From assembly GCF_003672135.1 (NCBI RefSeq), contig NC_039511.1, positions 13,666,464 through 13,730,463 on the forward strand: a DNA stretch of 64,000 nt, read 5' to 3'. The DNA is from Ooceraea biroi. Its lineage: Eukaryota; Arthropoda; Insecta; Hymenoptera; Formicidae. The notes beneath the pieces are model-generated. The model saw only the letters and a program-made list of their open reading frames with translations, was not told where the DNA came from and ran no database searches. Both the position numbers and the translations under genes were made by a program. Below, one piece after another: positions 47,173 through 58,900 of the stretch. How positions within the stretch are numbered: position 1 is the first letter of the stretch; each line of letters opens with the position of its first letter.

Positions 47173-49131
47173 CTACGCCTCAAGGGAGAGCGCCTTGCAA
47201 GGTCCGACCAGCGGCCTAGGTGATGGCGATGGGGATGGCGACTTCTTCGAGAGATTTAGCGGTTGCTGGCTGTCCGCAATGTCAACTTGTAGTTCCATCA
47301 TGTTACTAGGACAGCCGGACAGCACCAACGTCGCCGCCGTACTCGAGGTTGGCCTCGGACTCGTGCTCGTACTACTTGTTGCCGCTGCGGACAAGTACCT
47401 CGGTGACGAAGCAGGGGAGTTGCCAACAGCGAGGTAGTCCGAGGAAGACTGCTGCTGCTGCTGTTGCTGTCGTGCGCCCGTTGTCGTCGTGATGACCGAA
47501 GTGGCAGGCCACCTGCTCGAATAGCTCGTGGTGGCACATTGCAGGAGACCCTGAGATCCTTGCGTCGAGCGTGCCGTCACGGTAGTGGTCGATGCGCATT
47601 GTTCTGCGGGCGATGGCGATGCCGTCGGTGATCCGGGACTAGCCTCGCCGCGCATTATGTAATTGTGTATGATGTCCGTGCGCTTCAGCTGCTCCGCCGT
47701 CATTCGGGGGCCCTCCATAAGACTCCTCGCGAGAGTGGAGTGCGTGCTGCTCAGCAGACTCGCGGTCTGCGGGCACTGGGCCTGCGTCGTTTGCGCGGGC
47801 GGACTCCGCGCTGGCGGCGAGGTCAGATGCAGGTGCAACTGCGAATGCGTGTGCTGGACCACTACGGCCGGTTCGGCCTCAGCGCTGTCCTTCTGGCGCA
47901 AAGCACGGAATTTTTTGTGCGGCTTGTAAGCCTCGTCCATCAGCGAGTTGGTGTCGTATAGGGGTGGCGCCTGAAGCACGCGCTTGAGCACTGGCATGTC
48001 CTCGACTTCCTTGTCTTCCGACCGTGGGCTCGAACATACGGACGTAGGAGCGCTGCTAGCGCTGCTGCTGGCTGGTTTATCGGGCTTCTCCGTGCCCGAT
48101 TCGATCCCGCTGTCACTCGGCGAGTCCAGCTTGCGGAATCGCGGGCACTGTGGTGGCTGAGGGGTCTTCGACATGGTGGAGCGGTGGAGCTCATCATCGC
48201 CGGAACTGGTGCTACCAGAGTTCGCTCGTCGTCTATGCGGACACAATCCACCGGCTAAGGTAGCAGCCAGAAGCGGCGCGCTGGACGCGTGGTGACCGCT
48301 CGGCGGTGCGACGTGATGGTATTCCGTCAAGGAGGCAACCTCACCGCTGCAGGTGCTTTCGGTGCTTGATACGCTGCCCAGCGGACTCTTCACTGCTTCG
48401 TCCAGAGTGACGTCGGAAGCGGAACCCCAGGAAGCAGGAGGCTCCTCCTCCATTGGCCAATGTGATTGCTGCTGCGTAGCGATCACATGTTGAGTTTGCT
48501 GCTGTTGCTGATGCTGCTGTTGGGCCTGGAGCTGCTGTTGCTGCTCGGTCATCTTGAAAGCCAAAAGTTTTTCCGAGTGGAGAGTATTGAGAGTTCTCAG
48601 ATCGGGTATCTTCTTCAACAGCTCGCGGAGAATGTCTGGATGCTGGGGATGATTTTGTGCAAGTACCGTTTGTAAGGCGTTTCGAAGTTTGTTGTGCATA
48701 CGTTCGACTAGTTCGGTATTGCGAAGTCCGGGTCTGTCGGCGGCGATCACCACCACCGAACAAAACAGTCCCAATTCAGCATCGGACAATCGCAAGGAGT
48801 TGACCCTCTCGGCAAAGTCGAACATTGAATCCATTAGGAATCGTGCGTTACTACTATTGTGAATGGACTCCCGTTTGAGCACCTGGCCATTTAAGCAAAT
48901 CATACTGTTCGTTTGAGCGTCGAACATGCAGGCCAATCGCACAAGCAGCACCTCGAAAACGCCGGCCTTCAGTAGGGTGACCTGGTCATCCTGTGCCAGC
49001 AGGTTGAATCCAGGTATGCGTTTCGCAAACTCTACGACACCGCGTATAGCCGGCGAGAACCTTTTGGAGAAGTCCTGAAGCAGTTCCTGCTGCCCGGTCA
49101 ACGGTTGCGGATTAGGATTCAAGGGACATGC
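47173..49131 (-). CDS. E75: E75 last coding exon: LBD and F domain
   Basis: It starts after acceptor TTCTGTTACAG with GCATGTCCC (Ala-Cys-Pro) and ends at TAG 47175-47173. It encodes 652 residues: LBD helices from about H3 to the TLHSEKL block, then Gln-rich repeats, several conserved E75 blocks (KSPLGSVSSTES, SAPLLAATL, RRRANSGS, LDSPSDSGIESG, EDMPVLKRVLQAPPLYD, KPHKKFRALR) and the C-terminal PLNLS. The first codons are internal: an apparent Met at 49122 is TTG (Leu), not a start. No intron interrupts the LBD-F region. Like Rev-erb it seems to have no canonical AF-2 activation helix. Confidence 0.98.
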   Translation of the reverse strand, partial: ACPLNPNPQPLTGQQELLQDFSKRFSPAIRGVVEFAKRIPGFNLLAQDDQVTLLKAGVFEVLLVRLACMFDAQTNSMICLNGQVLKRESIHNSSNARFLMDSMFDFAERVNSLRLSDAELGLFCSVVVIAADRPGLRNTELVERMHNKLRNALQTVLAQNHPQHPDILRELLKKIPDLRTLNTLHSEKLLAFKMTEQQQQLQAQQQHQQQQQTQHVIATQQQSHWPMEEEPPASWGSASDVTLDEAVKSPLGSVSSTESTCSGEVASLTEYHHVAPPSGHHASSAPLLAATLAGGLCPHRRRANSGSTSSGDDELHRSTMSKTPQPPQCPRFRKLDSPSDSGIESGTEKPDKPASSSASSAPTSVCSSPRSEDKEVEDMPVLKRVLQAPPLYDTNSLMDEAYKPHKKFRALRQKDSAEAEPAVVVQHTHSQLHLHLTSPPARSPPAQTTQAQCPQTASLLSSTHSTLARSLMEGPRMTAEQLKRTDIIHNYIMRGEASPGSPTASPSPAEQCASTTTVTARSTQGSQGLLQCATTSYSSRWPATSVITTTTGARQQQQQQQSSSDYLAVGNSPASSPRYLSAAATSSTSTSPRPTSSTAATLVLSGCPSNMMELQVDIADSQQPLNLSKKSPSPSPSPRPLVGPCKALSLEA

Positions 49132-52100
49132 CTGTAACAGAAGGAACCAAGTCCCGAGGTCAAGAGGTGACGAATCGTTAAGTCGTGTTGAAGGTTGCCC
49201 ACGTCGCCATCACTACTCGGAAGAGCATACCAGGCGTCCTCGCGAGGCGAGGCGAGGCGAGGCGAGACGAGACGAGACGAGACGAGACGAGACGAGACGA
49301 GGCGAGGCGAGACGAGGCGAGGCGAGGCGAGACGTTTACGCGGTCTCGTCGGGTCTCACTTCCTCCTTTGCGGTAGCCGAGGTCGCCTGGTTCTCGCGCA
49401 ATTTCCGCGTAGAATGCTCGAAAGATCAAGACGGCCCAAGGCCCGCGGAGCTATTGACGTCAGTCGTGGATGCCGATTGTTAAAATCTCAAAGCGACGCG
49501 GTAAGCTTGCGTAACTCGCCAGTGTCAAGAAGAAAGATCGAGCTTATTTACCAAGGTCGGTGGACAGGCGGTGTAGTTGGGGGTCTCGCGGGCTCTGGCA
49601 AGGATGGGAGCCACTTTGTCCCTCGTAAAGTCGCATGTGTCGAGATGGGCTCGCACCACGGTCGCGAGAAGACGCTGCTCGTCCTCCAGCTCAGCCGCTA
49701 CCGCCTTTTCTTGAGAGCGGCTGTGAGAACTCTGTTGCATGGCGGCCAGAATCCTGGCCTTCTCGCGCTTGGGCACGCGGCCGAATCGTACCGCTGTAAT
49801 CAGAAATGGATGAACCGATGGGTTAGACGCGCTGCGGAGTTTCACGTCGCGCGCAAAAGGAGGGACGACGATAAATGGTTAATGCGATCAATGGATGAAT
49901 CACGCAGCGCGGACCCGCTATCGCGAGACGACCTTCGCGCGAACGAACGTCGGCGCTCTGTTCGCGACTCCGAGAGAGCCAGAGGGAAACGCGGTCTCCT
50001 GGCGATCGCGGTAAAATCGACGGCTGCTCAAGGCGCGAGTGTATCGCACCACCAGATATGGTTTGGCGCGTCAGCTGGAAAAAAGTCAGAGGGGAAAGCG
50101 CGCGACTTTCTCGCACGAGAGATGAAAGGCGCGTCGCGAATCCTCGGGTAGAAAGCGCGATGTGCCAAGCGTCCCGATCGCTGTCGCATCGACCGCGCGC
50201 GAATATCGAGATCGCATCGTTATCGGACTCGTTGGAAGGGAGACCTACGTGCATTGTGATAGTTGACTACTCCGTTGAGGATCCCTTTCAGAATCGGTAA
50301 TTCGTCTCCCATGACGGTTTGGGGAAACGCACCGCGTTAAACTTTTGACTCGGTTGCACTCTCACGCACGTGGTCAGCTCTATCGGCACTGGTATCGCGG
50401 GAGTCGCCGTCGACTCCTTCGGCTCCTCGCCTCTCGTTTGCGTTTCCGACCGGCCGGTGATCCTCTCGACTGACTCGGATCCGCGAGTCACTTCGAGCGG
50501 TCGCCTGTTGCGAGGGGAAGGCCGCTCCGACTTTGAGGAACGAGCGCGACCACGAAACGCGTGCAAACACGAGACAGCATCACCGCCGACTGAGTGATGT
50601 TCCGCGGGTTGCGTTCAACAGCCCCTCCACTTGTTCAGCCATCAACGACCCCCACCGTTCGCGCGCGATTGTGGCCTTTGCCGAGCCTTTGGCCTTGAAC
50701 TTGGTTTCAGCGACGGCCGCGCGAGGCGTACCGCCGACCTATATACGCTATATGGCGAACAAATGAACGCGATGATGGCGTTAGCCTGTCGCGAGGTGCG
50801 AGGAGGACGGTCGAATTTCTCCTCCGCGCGTGGATGCCAACTCCCTTTGTCGGGGGTTACCCTCGATTTACCCTCGACGACCTTGGGCAACCCCTCGCTG
50901 GCTACCTGCCTCGTCACCAGCTGTCGGCAGCTAGCCTATCTATTTCCGCACTATTGATCTTTAACGTTGAATACGTACCGACCCTACGAGCTAAAGCGAA
51001 CTACTAATTCCATCGATTGTCATCTCGAGGCTTTCGGTTCGGTTGAAAATCTCTCGCGTAATTTCATGTACAATTAATTTTGATTACGAGAACAAGTAAT
51101 GTGTTAGCGAATAATCGCGCATGGCATGGTGCGTGGGAACATCCAAGTATACCGCGCGAAGGGCATGCTGTGATCGACTAGCAGCCACGAAACGCAATCT
51201 CAACGTCTTTGTCCCCCCAATTTAACGATTGCCGAGTTTTCGATTCGATCCATCCCGTGCGGTGCGAGTTCGCTTTTGAAGCCGCGTTTCGCAAACGCTC
51301 GCGACGCGCTCGTAACCGAGGACGCGACGCGACAAAAGGGGAAGCACGCTCGGCCATGACCGCGCCGAGTTCTCCGCGGTGGAGCGCGAAGCGCTATGAG
51401 CGGTTGATCGCGTACGGCTTCGGGCAGACGGTAGTCCGCGACGGGAGCATGCGCCTTCCGGTCAGGTGGATTCGCGACGCGTGGGAGAGGGAGGCCGATC
51501 CGCGGAGGAGAGGAACGCGACGAGCGAGGGGGACGTAGTTACGAGGCGGAGTTCGCGAGGTCTCCGCGCGGAGTATAGCGCCACGCGACGGGCGCCATCG
51601 TCGTCGACGGTTGGTGGGGCGCGGCACGTTCCGCGACCGAAGAAGCCGAGTGAGCGGCAACGATCGCTCGAGATGGGGTGGGAGAAGGATAGCGACGGAG
51701 TGAGGCAAGAAGTCCCGGTGGTGGTAAAGGAGAATGGAGGAAAGTGGGAGGGTCGGCGAGGACCGTAGCGGCGAGTAGCGGTACTCTTTCCGCGGCCGCG
51801 GAGCCGCCAGCGCCGGACGAGCAATGGCCGTATGTTGACCCCGCGAGTCGCGAATTATGTCGATGTCGGCAGACGTTGCTCCTTTCAGCCGTTTCCTGAG
51901 AAAAGAGACCTCTTCGATATCGCGTGCGCATCTGCCGTTCGTCTGGATGAATCGTTCGTCGATTGTAATTATCGCGTCTCATTTCGATCATTTTGGTCAA
52001 CATAATCTTGAGGAATCGAACGCGACACAAGCCGCAAAAATGCGTGAATATTCATGTCCGTTTAGCGAGCAGCGCGTTTTACTTTATTTAACTGGACGGG

Positions 52101-52914
52101 GTATTTATTGGCGTTCGTGCGACGCGTCGACGACCTGGGTCAATGATCCCGGCGCGGACTGCTGCAGAGCATCGTACGTAGGGTAGCTACGGTGTTCGGA
52201 AACCGTTTGATAAAAGTCGGTCAGGATTTGATCGGCTCATCGAAAAGAAAGTAAGATCTGGTTGCAACAATCGCGAGATAATCGCCGTTGCTTTCTCAAA
52301 CGGCCACTTTCGCCAGTTGCGACACTCCGCCGTGTCGCGGAGAAGAATGTTACGCAAACGGTCAATGACCCGGCAAACTAAATTTTACGGATTCTTCTTA
52401 CGAAAAGCGTATCTCGGCAAGAAAGTCGCGGATAAAAGATGCAAAATGTTATCTCGCTTGTTCCGATAATGGGTTTGGGTGAGAAGAACTTGTTAATTTA
52501 TTGGATGAGTATAATTTTTTTAAATTTATATAAAATATCTTCTCTATTACTTTGATCATAATTAAGTAAAATAATGATAACGTGGCCGAGTACTTTGTCT
52601 GATGAAAATGACAAAAGAAAAATTTCACGCGGAAAACGTTGAGAAAACTCACCATCACGACTCATGCCGACGGCGATGCACTTTTTGAGGCGACAATACT
52701 GGCAGCGATTTCTGTTGATCCGAAGAATGCTGCACTGTTGATTCTTGGTGCACGGCCGATACTGAATCTTCTGCTGGATGCTCCGGCGGAAGAAGCCCTG
52801 CGAATCACCAACGAAACCTTCGTCAATCTGACCGTCGCTGTCCGACGAAGACCCCGATGAGCAATCGGTCCCCGAACGCGGGGCGGCCAAATCACATTCG
52901 CACAAGCACCCCAT
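47173..52914 (-). CDS. E75: Nuclear receptor E75, E75B-type isoform (820 aa)
   Basis: An ATG at 52914 opens a frame that runs without a splice into the second zinc-finger exon. It adds 39 residues (MGCLCECDLAAPRSG..., Ser/Asp-rich) in place of the first finger. Exons: 52914-52653, 49793-49552 and 49131-47173. The upstream in-frame TAG 12 codons before the ATG limits the start choice. The base at -3 is T, a weak start context. E75B isoforms in other insects also lack the first finger and cannot bind DNA alone but pair with HR3. Here the CAG at 52800-52798 is both coding (Gln) and the splice acceptor for isoform A. The isoform is inferred from the open frame, not from transcripts. Confidence 0.7.
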
Positions 52915-55900
52915 TAATCCACTCCGTACGAGATGGGAATTGCACGGCGTCTAACGAACCGAGCGAGTACGAACGGAAGTTCGCCGCGCGCGTGTCCCGC
53001 GTGCGTCGGTCGTACGGTCGTCACCCGGACTACGTATCCCTTGGTTTGGAACCGGTGACGCTACCTAGCGAAGAGTATCCTGTACGAGAACGGGCAGTCG
53101 TTTCCGCGGGCGGCTCGCGTCGATCACTGTTCTCACGTAGCCCGCGTTCGCCGAACTCGCGTTGAGTTCCTCCTCGAGGCACTCGGCTCGCGTTGGACGC
53201 GCGCACCAAGTACGACGCGAGTTTCGGAGGGGAAAGAAGCGACCGTTTGTACCGGAGCTTGGCTGTGGACTGGCTCTTTCTAGCACAGAGAACATAGAGC
53301 CTCGGCACATTGCCTCTGGCGTGTCGAGGTGGGGGACACTGTGACCCAATTCCCGGACGTTCACCCGCAGTTCACCGCGTGAAAGTGAGAGTCCCCCTTG
53401 CGCGCACTGGCGCTCCTCGGCTGTCTCCCTCTTTGGGTTCTCTCTTTCTCCTATTTCTAGTTCCTCTCTCTCTCTCCCTCGCGAGCGCGCGCGCGCGCTA
53501 CGCGAACCCTAGATGATGTCCTCTTCGTCACACTTACCGCAAATGCTACCATAGAGGCTCGCGGGGCGCTCTACTAACGGGTTTCTTCCCTCCCTTCTCC
53601 CCACCCACTGTCCGAAGGAGCCACCCTCTCCGAACGACCTGCCCTACCTCCGCCTCTCGGTTCCTACCCTCGCGCCGATACCCCTCTAACACCCACTCGC
53701 TCTCGAATAAGCGCGAATATAGAAATCCCTTGCCTGCTTGCACATCTTTTTATCTCTCTAGCGAGTCTGTCTTCCGTTTATCGCTCTGCATTGTCAGAGG
53801 AATAAGAATAAAAAATGAACAAGTATTGAGAAAGGGATAGGTTAGTGCGAAGGTATACCTCCGCCGTGGTGTATCGGTCAACGACCTCGCGAGACGATTA
53901 CGTAACGCGAGTCGCGTGGGGCTTAGTTCGTGAAGCTTCTGTATGTTGCTGTGGTGGTGGTGGTCGTCGTCGGCGTCGACGTCGTTGTCGTTGTTGCATC
54001 GCGTCGACATGCGGACACGCGTGCACGTACGTATGCGTACGAAAACTTGGCGACGCTCGTTGCCGAGTAACTCTGCCGTGACGTCAGACGCGCGACCTCG
54101 CCTACCTCAACTTCGTGCGGAGCTCGTCGAGGGAACGATGTACCGTTGCACCTCCGCGCCCGGGCTGTCAATCGGCGCAAGCGTTTGATGCAAGTCAATG
54201 AACTGTCAGCGTTGCCAATGTTAAGCCTCACTGCTTTCGATCATTTCGATCGATCAAGCCCGATGATACGCGTTTTTGACTCCTTGAACGGGAAAACATT
54301 TTGTTTCAAATTAGATCGCGTGACGAGGTTTCGCAACTTTGCAATTTATATTTTTAATTATACATATTACAACAAATCAATTATCAACTGAATCGGTATA
54401 ACAAGTAATAAGTCGAAAAATATAATTACAGTTTAATAATTGTGTTCAAATTGTAAACTTTGGGAATTGCATTTTATGGAAACTCGATATTGAAAATTCA
54501 CTGAAGCGATTATTTCATAATGCAAAAGACATTTGATTTGAGACTGTCACTTTTTGCCAAAAAAAAAACAAACATTAGAATTGCAACAATATGCTATTGA
54601 ACCACGAGGTACCGTCGTCGTGGATGCCCGGACGAGGCCAGCAACCCCTGTTGAACCTCTCGGTTGGCGGGAATCCGACGAGCGAAGGGTGAAGGAGGAG
54701 GCGTGTGGGGGAATGCGGTGCATCGATCTCACGAACCGTGCATGGCCCGACGGGTCAGACGGGGCGACCACCTTCGCGCGCTACCTCGAGTTGTGTGTGC
54801 TGCCTCGCGCACGCGTCTTGTTCTTAAAATTCCCACGAGATAGCAGGAAATCGAGAACTAGCTCTTTGATTGCTAAAGGTAATTTTACGAAAGAACGTTT
54901 TCCATTAAATTTACCAAACCTCCATGTTAATTCGATCAATCTGTTTTTATAGGCACGTTACCGCTTATTCCCAGTGGCTGTACCAAACAGCAGTTCTGAT
55001 AAAACGAAAAGAATCAAACACGTTCGCGTTTCGCTCGCTTACATCCGCCGAAACTTTCGCCGGGTCGAGAAAGTTCTGTTATTCTTCGTTCTCGATTCTT
55101 TAACGAGAAAATTCATATCCGTAACTTCTTACTAGCTAAAATCAATGCCTACGTTTTATTAGGAGCAGACATAGTTGTGACTTCGAGTTCTAATGGGACT
55201 TCTGAACGGGGACTTGAACCTGTAACGCGATAGCGTGTCGTAACGCGTGGTCAATGATAATAAATGCATGGGATCTCGGTTTCCAATCGCCAAGGCATTG
55301 CGCGCGATCATCGCTCCTGCGATTTAGTGGAGTCGTCATTGACCGGTTGAAGCTCCAATTTTATTTTTCATGGAAGCAGCCACTACGACAGTAGTGGCGG
55401 GCGGGCACAGCAGCGACGTCGATCGGTGACGGTGCAGGCTGTGCGCGCGCGTACACGCTTGCATATGTGTACATGCACGAGTAAGGAGAGTGCGGACGTA
55501 CGAACGATGTGGTCGCGGGGCCAACGACCGGAGCGCGCGACTGCGATGGACGGAGCGAGCGGGAGTGGAGGGATGGCGATCTGGCCGAGGGGCGGTAGGG
55601 GAAGGTGAGTGTATTTGCTACCATAAGGAGAGTGGGGGTGGGAGGTATACAGTAAAAGTAGGAGACAGGCGTGGGGGGGGGGGGGAGAGGACGCGAAACG
55701 GAGTAACGGTGACGTACGTAACGCGCGCGTGTCCGCATGCGCGTCGCTCCAACAGTCGCGACACTCTCCGCTCCGCTCGGGGGCATTAACCGCCCGTTCG
55801 CCCGTTCTAGCACTCTCCTACGACCCTAAGAATTTGCCGTTCTGTTCTCTTGCCCGGGCAACCGATATCGGTAAAGTCGATCGCAGAGGTCAGAGATAGC

Positions 55901-58900
55901 TGCTCCTGTGCGCACCGTTTTGTACCTCACCGATGTTATCGAACGATAGTAGAGATGTATCGCTTAACGGCAAGATCAAAGTTGCACGATTCGAGACATG
56001 CATCTTCCAAACTTATGATATAAACAGTCTGCACTCGATGTCGTATGCCCGAATAATGTTTTTATTTTATTGAACAATTTTCCTATACATTTGTAAGTCT
56101 GTTATTACCTTTATCGGATCGGCTTATGCAAATGTTATGCGCACTGATATTTTCAGCAAACAATCTGGTCCATAATTGATGGGAGAATGGATAAGAATTT
56201 TTTCAAAGCTTTTTTTGAGAAGCTTCCGTTCTATTGTTAATGCATATAATTGTAGAGCCAAAATTTATATAATTGGAAATGTCACTTGAAGCTTATTGAC
56301 TCGTTAATATGTAAGGAGGAATGACACAGAAATAGGATGTCAGAAGTAGCATGATCCATATATTCGGTCAGTCAAAAAGTTTGGTTCGCTTTTTTGCGTC
56401 AAATTTTACTTTACTGTTTATTTCAATAAAAACAAATTATTCATCAACCAAGCAATTATCATTATTGTCTATGATGTAGACATTATCAATATTATTGCCT
56501 GTATTGCATGTAAATTGATTTAAAAAATTCAAAATTGAACCACGCTTTTTGACTGACTCAATACTTTGTGTCAATGATATCGCGTTTTGGGGGATGAATT
56601 TATCGAGCACAAAAATTGTGGTGATCCGATTTCGACTGGCGAAGTGTTATCTCAAAGAACTACCGCTCCGTTGGACAGAGATACACGTCGAGCGAACACC
56701 TACTACGATAATAAGCGGCTGACCCGATTCTAAAGTAGATGCACTGGGGTCAGTAACCCCAAGCGAGCACCGAAATACTCGCGCAATCAAATGAAAATGA
56801 GATCGCAACTCGTTACGACGTCAAAAATGACGGTTACTCGAGAGAGAGAAGGGGAGAGTGGGAGAAGGCTTCCCCATGGGAAGGGGTGTTTGGTGAAGGC
56901 TGCGGGATGAAGGAGGAGGAGGAGGAAGAGTGACGTAACTGGCTCGGAGGGTCGACGACCGAAGGGTTAATGCACCGGTCGCCTGATTGCAACCCTCCGG
57001 AAAAAGCGACAACGTACATCTCCACTGATGATTGTTTCGTCATAGAAATTTAAAGAACATTACTAATGAATATCAGTTTTGCCCCAAACAATAATATCTA
57101 ATGTCTTTGGAGATATTCATCCAATAATTATGATAATTTATTTGTTCGAATTTTAAATAATACTTCACTTTTGAACTTTAATTTTAAAACTTTACTTTGA
57201 ACCTGCATTCTTTGATCTTAAATTAAGAGCATTGAGATTTTCTAATCAGAAATATGTATGACATTAAGGTGAGATGAAAAGTTAATTTATTGACAACATC
57301 AAGCTATGCGTATTTTTGTATATCTCGATATTCAGATTTATACAAAATACATTTCTTGAAAAATCATGAGAATCATGTAATATAATTTATTACAATACAT
57401 GTACCCCGTTATAGTAAGTAATAAGAATAGAGTAAGAATAGTTCGATATTCCCAAATTGCAATCAATTTAGCTTCTACTATTTATAAAATATATAAAAAT
57501 AAAGCATCTATTTTATTTCTCTGCATGATCTTTTACTAAATTGATAAGCTGTATGTTTCGGCGATAAAATTAGAATGGAGATTAATAAGAATAATAATAA
57601 CTGTATGATATATATATATAAGGCTGCAATGATATTTCCCGTTAAAATATGGATGTTAATAAAATAGAATCTTGATATTTGGAACAATTTTTTGGAACTA
57701 ATTTCTCCCATTTTTAGAAAGCATTTTTATTGCAATATTGAATGATGAAATCAATTAAAACTACCTGCTCTGGTTTGCTTATACATAATGTTACATTACA
57801 TTCGCGCAATCTCTCTCTTCCGGTGAAATTAATGTTTCAGTGCTGCTAGCCGCAACATAAGCAGAAAAGTAGCATACCGCCGATGAGACGGTAAAGCGAA
57901 ATAGTACAACAGTAGTGCGACCGAGCGACCTAGTCTTAAAGATATCCAACACTCTTCCGCGTTCTCTTCCCTTTCCACAAGCCTCTCTTCCAGTACCTTA
58001 AGACGCTCTACCGCTAGCGGCTAGGTCATTCGATGGAGACTCGTTCGGCTTAGCGCCTCTTACGGCGCTGCGGCTATAAGTTACTGACCTAGTCAACCAG
58101 CCGGGAGCTACGACTCTGGTCGACCGATTAGTCTTTCCAGCGAATCTCGGCGTCACGGAGGCGCAGGCAAGCGGGAGAACGTTCGGTGGTTAGACGCGGA
58201 GAGAGACAGAGAGAGAGCATGGCAAGAGGGAGAGAAAAGAGAGAAAGAAAGAGGGGGGAGGGAGAAAGACGGGAAAATCCTTGGCCAGATGTTTTCATGT
58301 GGAATGCGGCCGATCTAGTTCTTTTTTCCACGCCTACAATGGAAGCAACGAAAGCAGAAGTACCTGCCCCGCAACCTGAATCGAAAGGTCCTCTCAATAC
58401 TTTCGCTTTCCCCGTGGTTTCAATGATTATCGTGGGTTTTCGGCGGGACCGACTCTCTCTTTCGTTTCCTTCCTTTTAGGTTTCTCAGTGGGATAGCGGT
58501 TTCGCTTCACAGCGAGAAAAGCCACCGGAACAAATTATTCGTGTACTACTGCGTAAAGCGCTTTCAGAGAAATGTGTTTGAAGAATGCGACCACTGCTTT
58601 AACTAATATAATTTTTATTAACAACTGTTATTATTTTGCACGCCTTTCATGTATCAAGATGTGATTTAATATTTTCGAAATTATAAAACAGATGTCGAAA
58701 AACTTTACACAATCAATCTACAAAAAAAAAGAATAAATACTGTTTTGTCGTTTTTTTTAAATTTACATCATAATTGCAAATCAATTACGTTAACAAGTTT
58801 TATAAAAAATATAATGACATACAATTCATGATGATTTTGTTCGACATTTATTCTATGTAGGTGCATAGTTTATAAAAGAAACCAGTAGGTTATGAGAGGA

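Noticed and set aside
47663..47961. Plus-strand ORFs inside the E75 last exon
   Set aside because: They are antisense or alternate-frame shadows of the F-domain coding sequence.
49122..49124. Apparent start of a 649-aa protein at 49122
   Set aside because: The codon is TTG and lies inside the last E75 exon, nine bases after a clean splice acceptor. It is an internal Leu, not a start.
49195..50151. 318-codon plus-strand ORF
   Set aside because: It is antisense to an E75 exon and its N-terminal part comes from the GAGRC repeat. The rest is kept open by GC-rich composition. No domain.
51209..52030. Several ORFs of 100-163 codons in E75 intron 3
   Set aside because: They overlap on both strands in a GC-rich island and show no domain or splice structure. 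An E75D exon could be hidden here, but none of these ORFs identifies it.
55361..55813. 150-codon minus-strand ORF in E75 intron 2
   Set aside because: Pro/Ser/Arg-rich by composition, overlapped by ORFs on the other strand; no recognisable exon borders.
58128..58397. Possible isoform-specific E75 first exon
   Set aside because: It lies between the two zinc-finger exons, has no phase-1 donor that I could identify, and its translation is low-complexity Ser/Leu/Pro.
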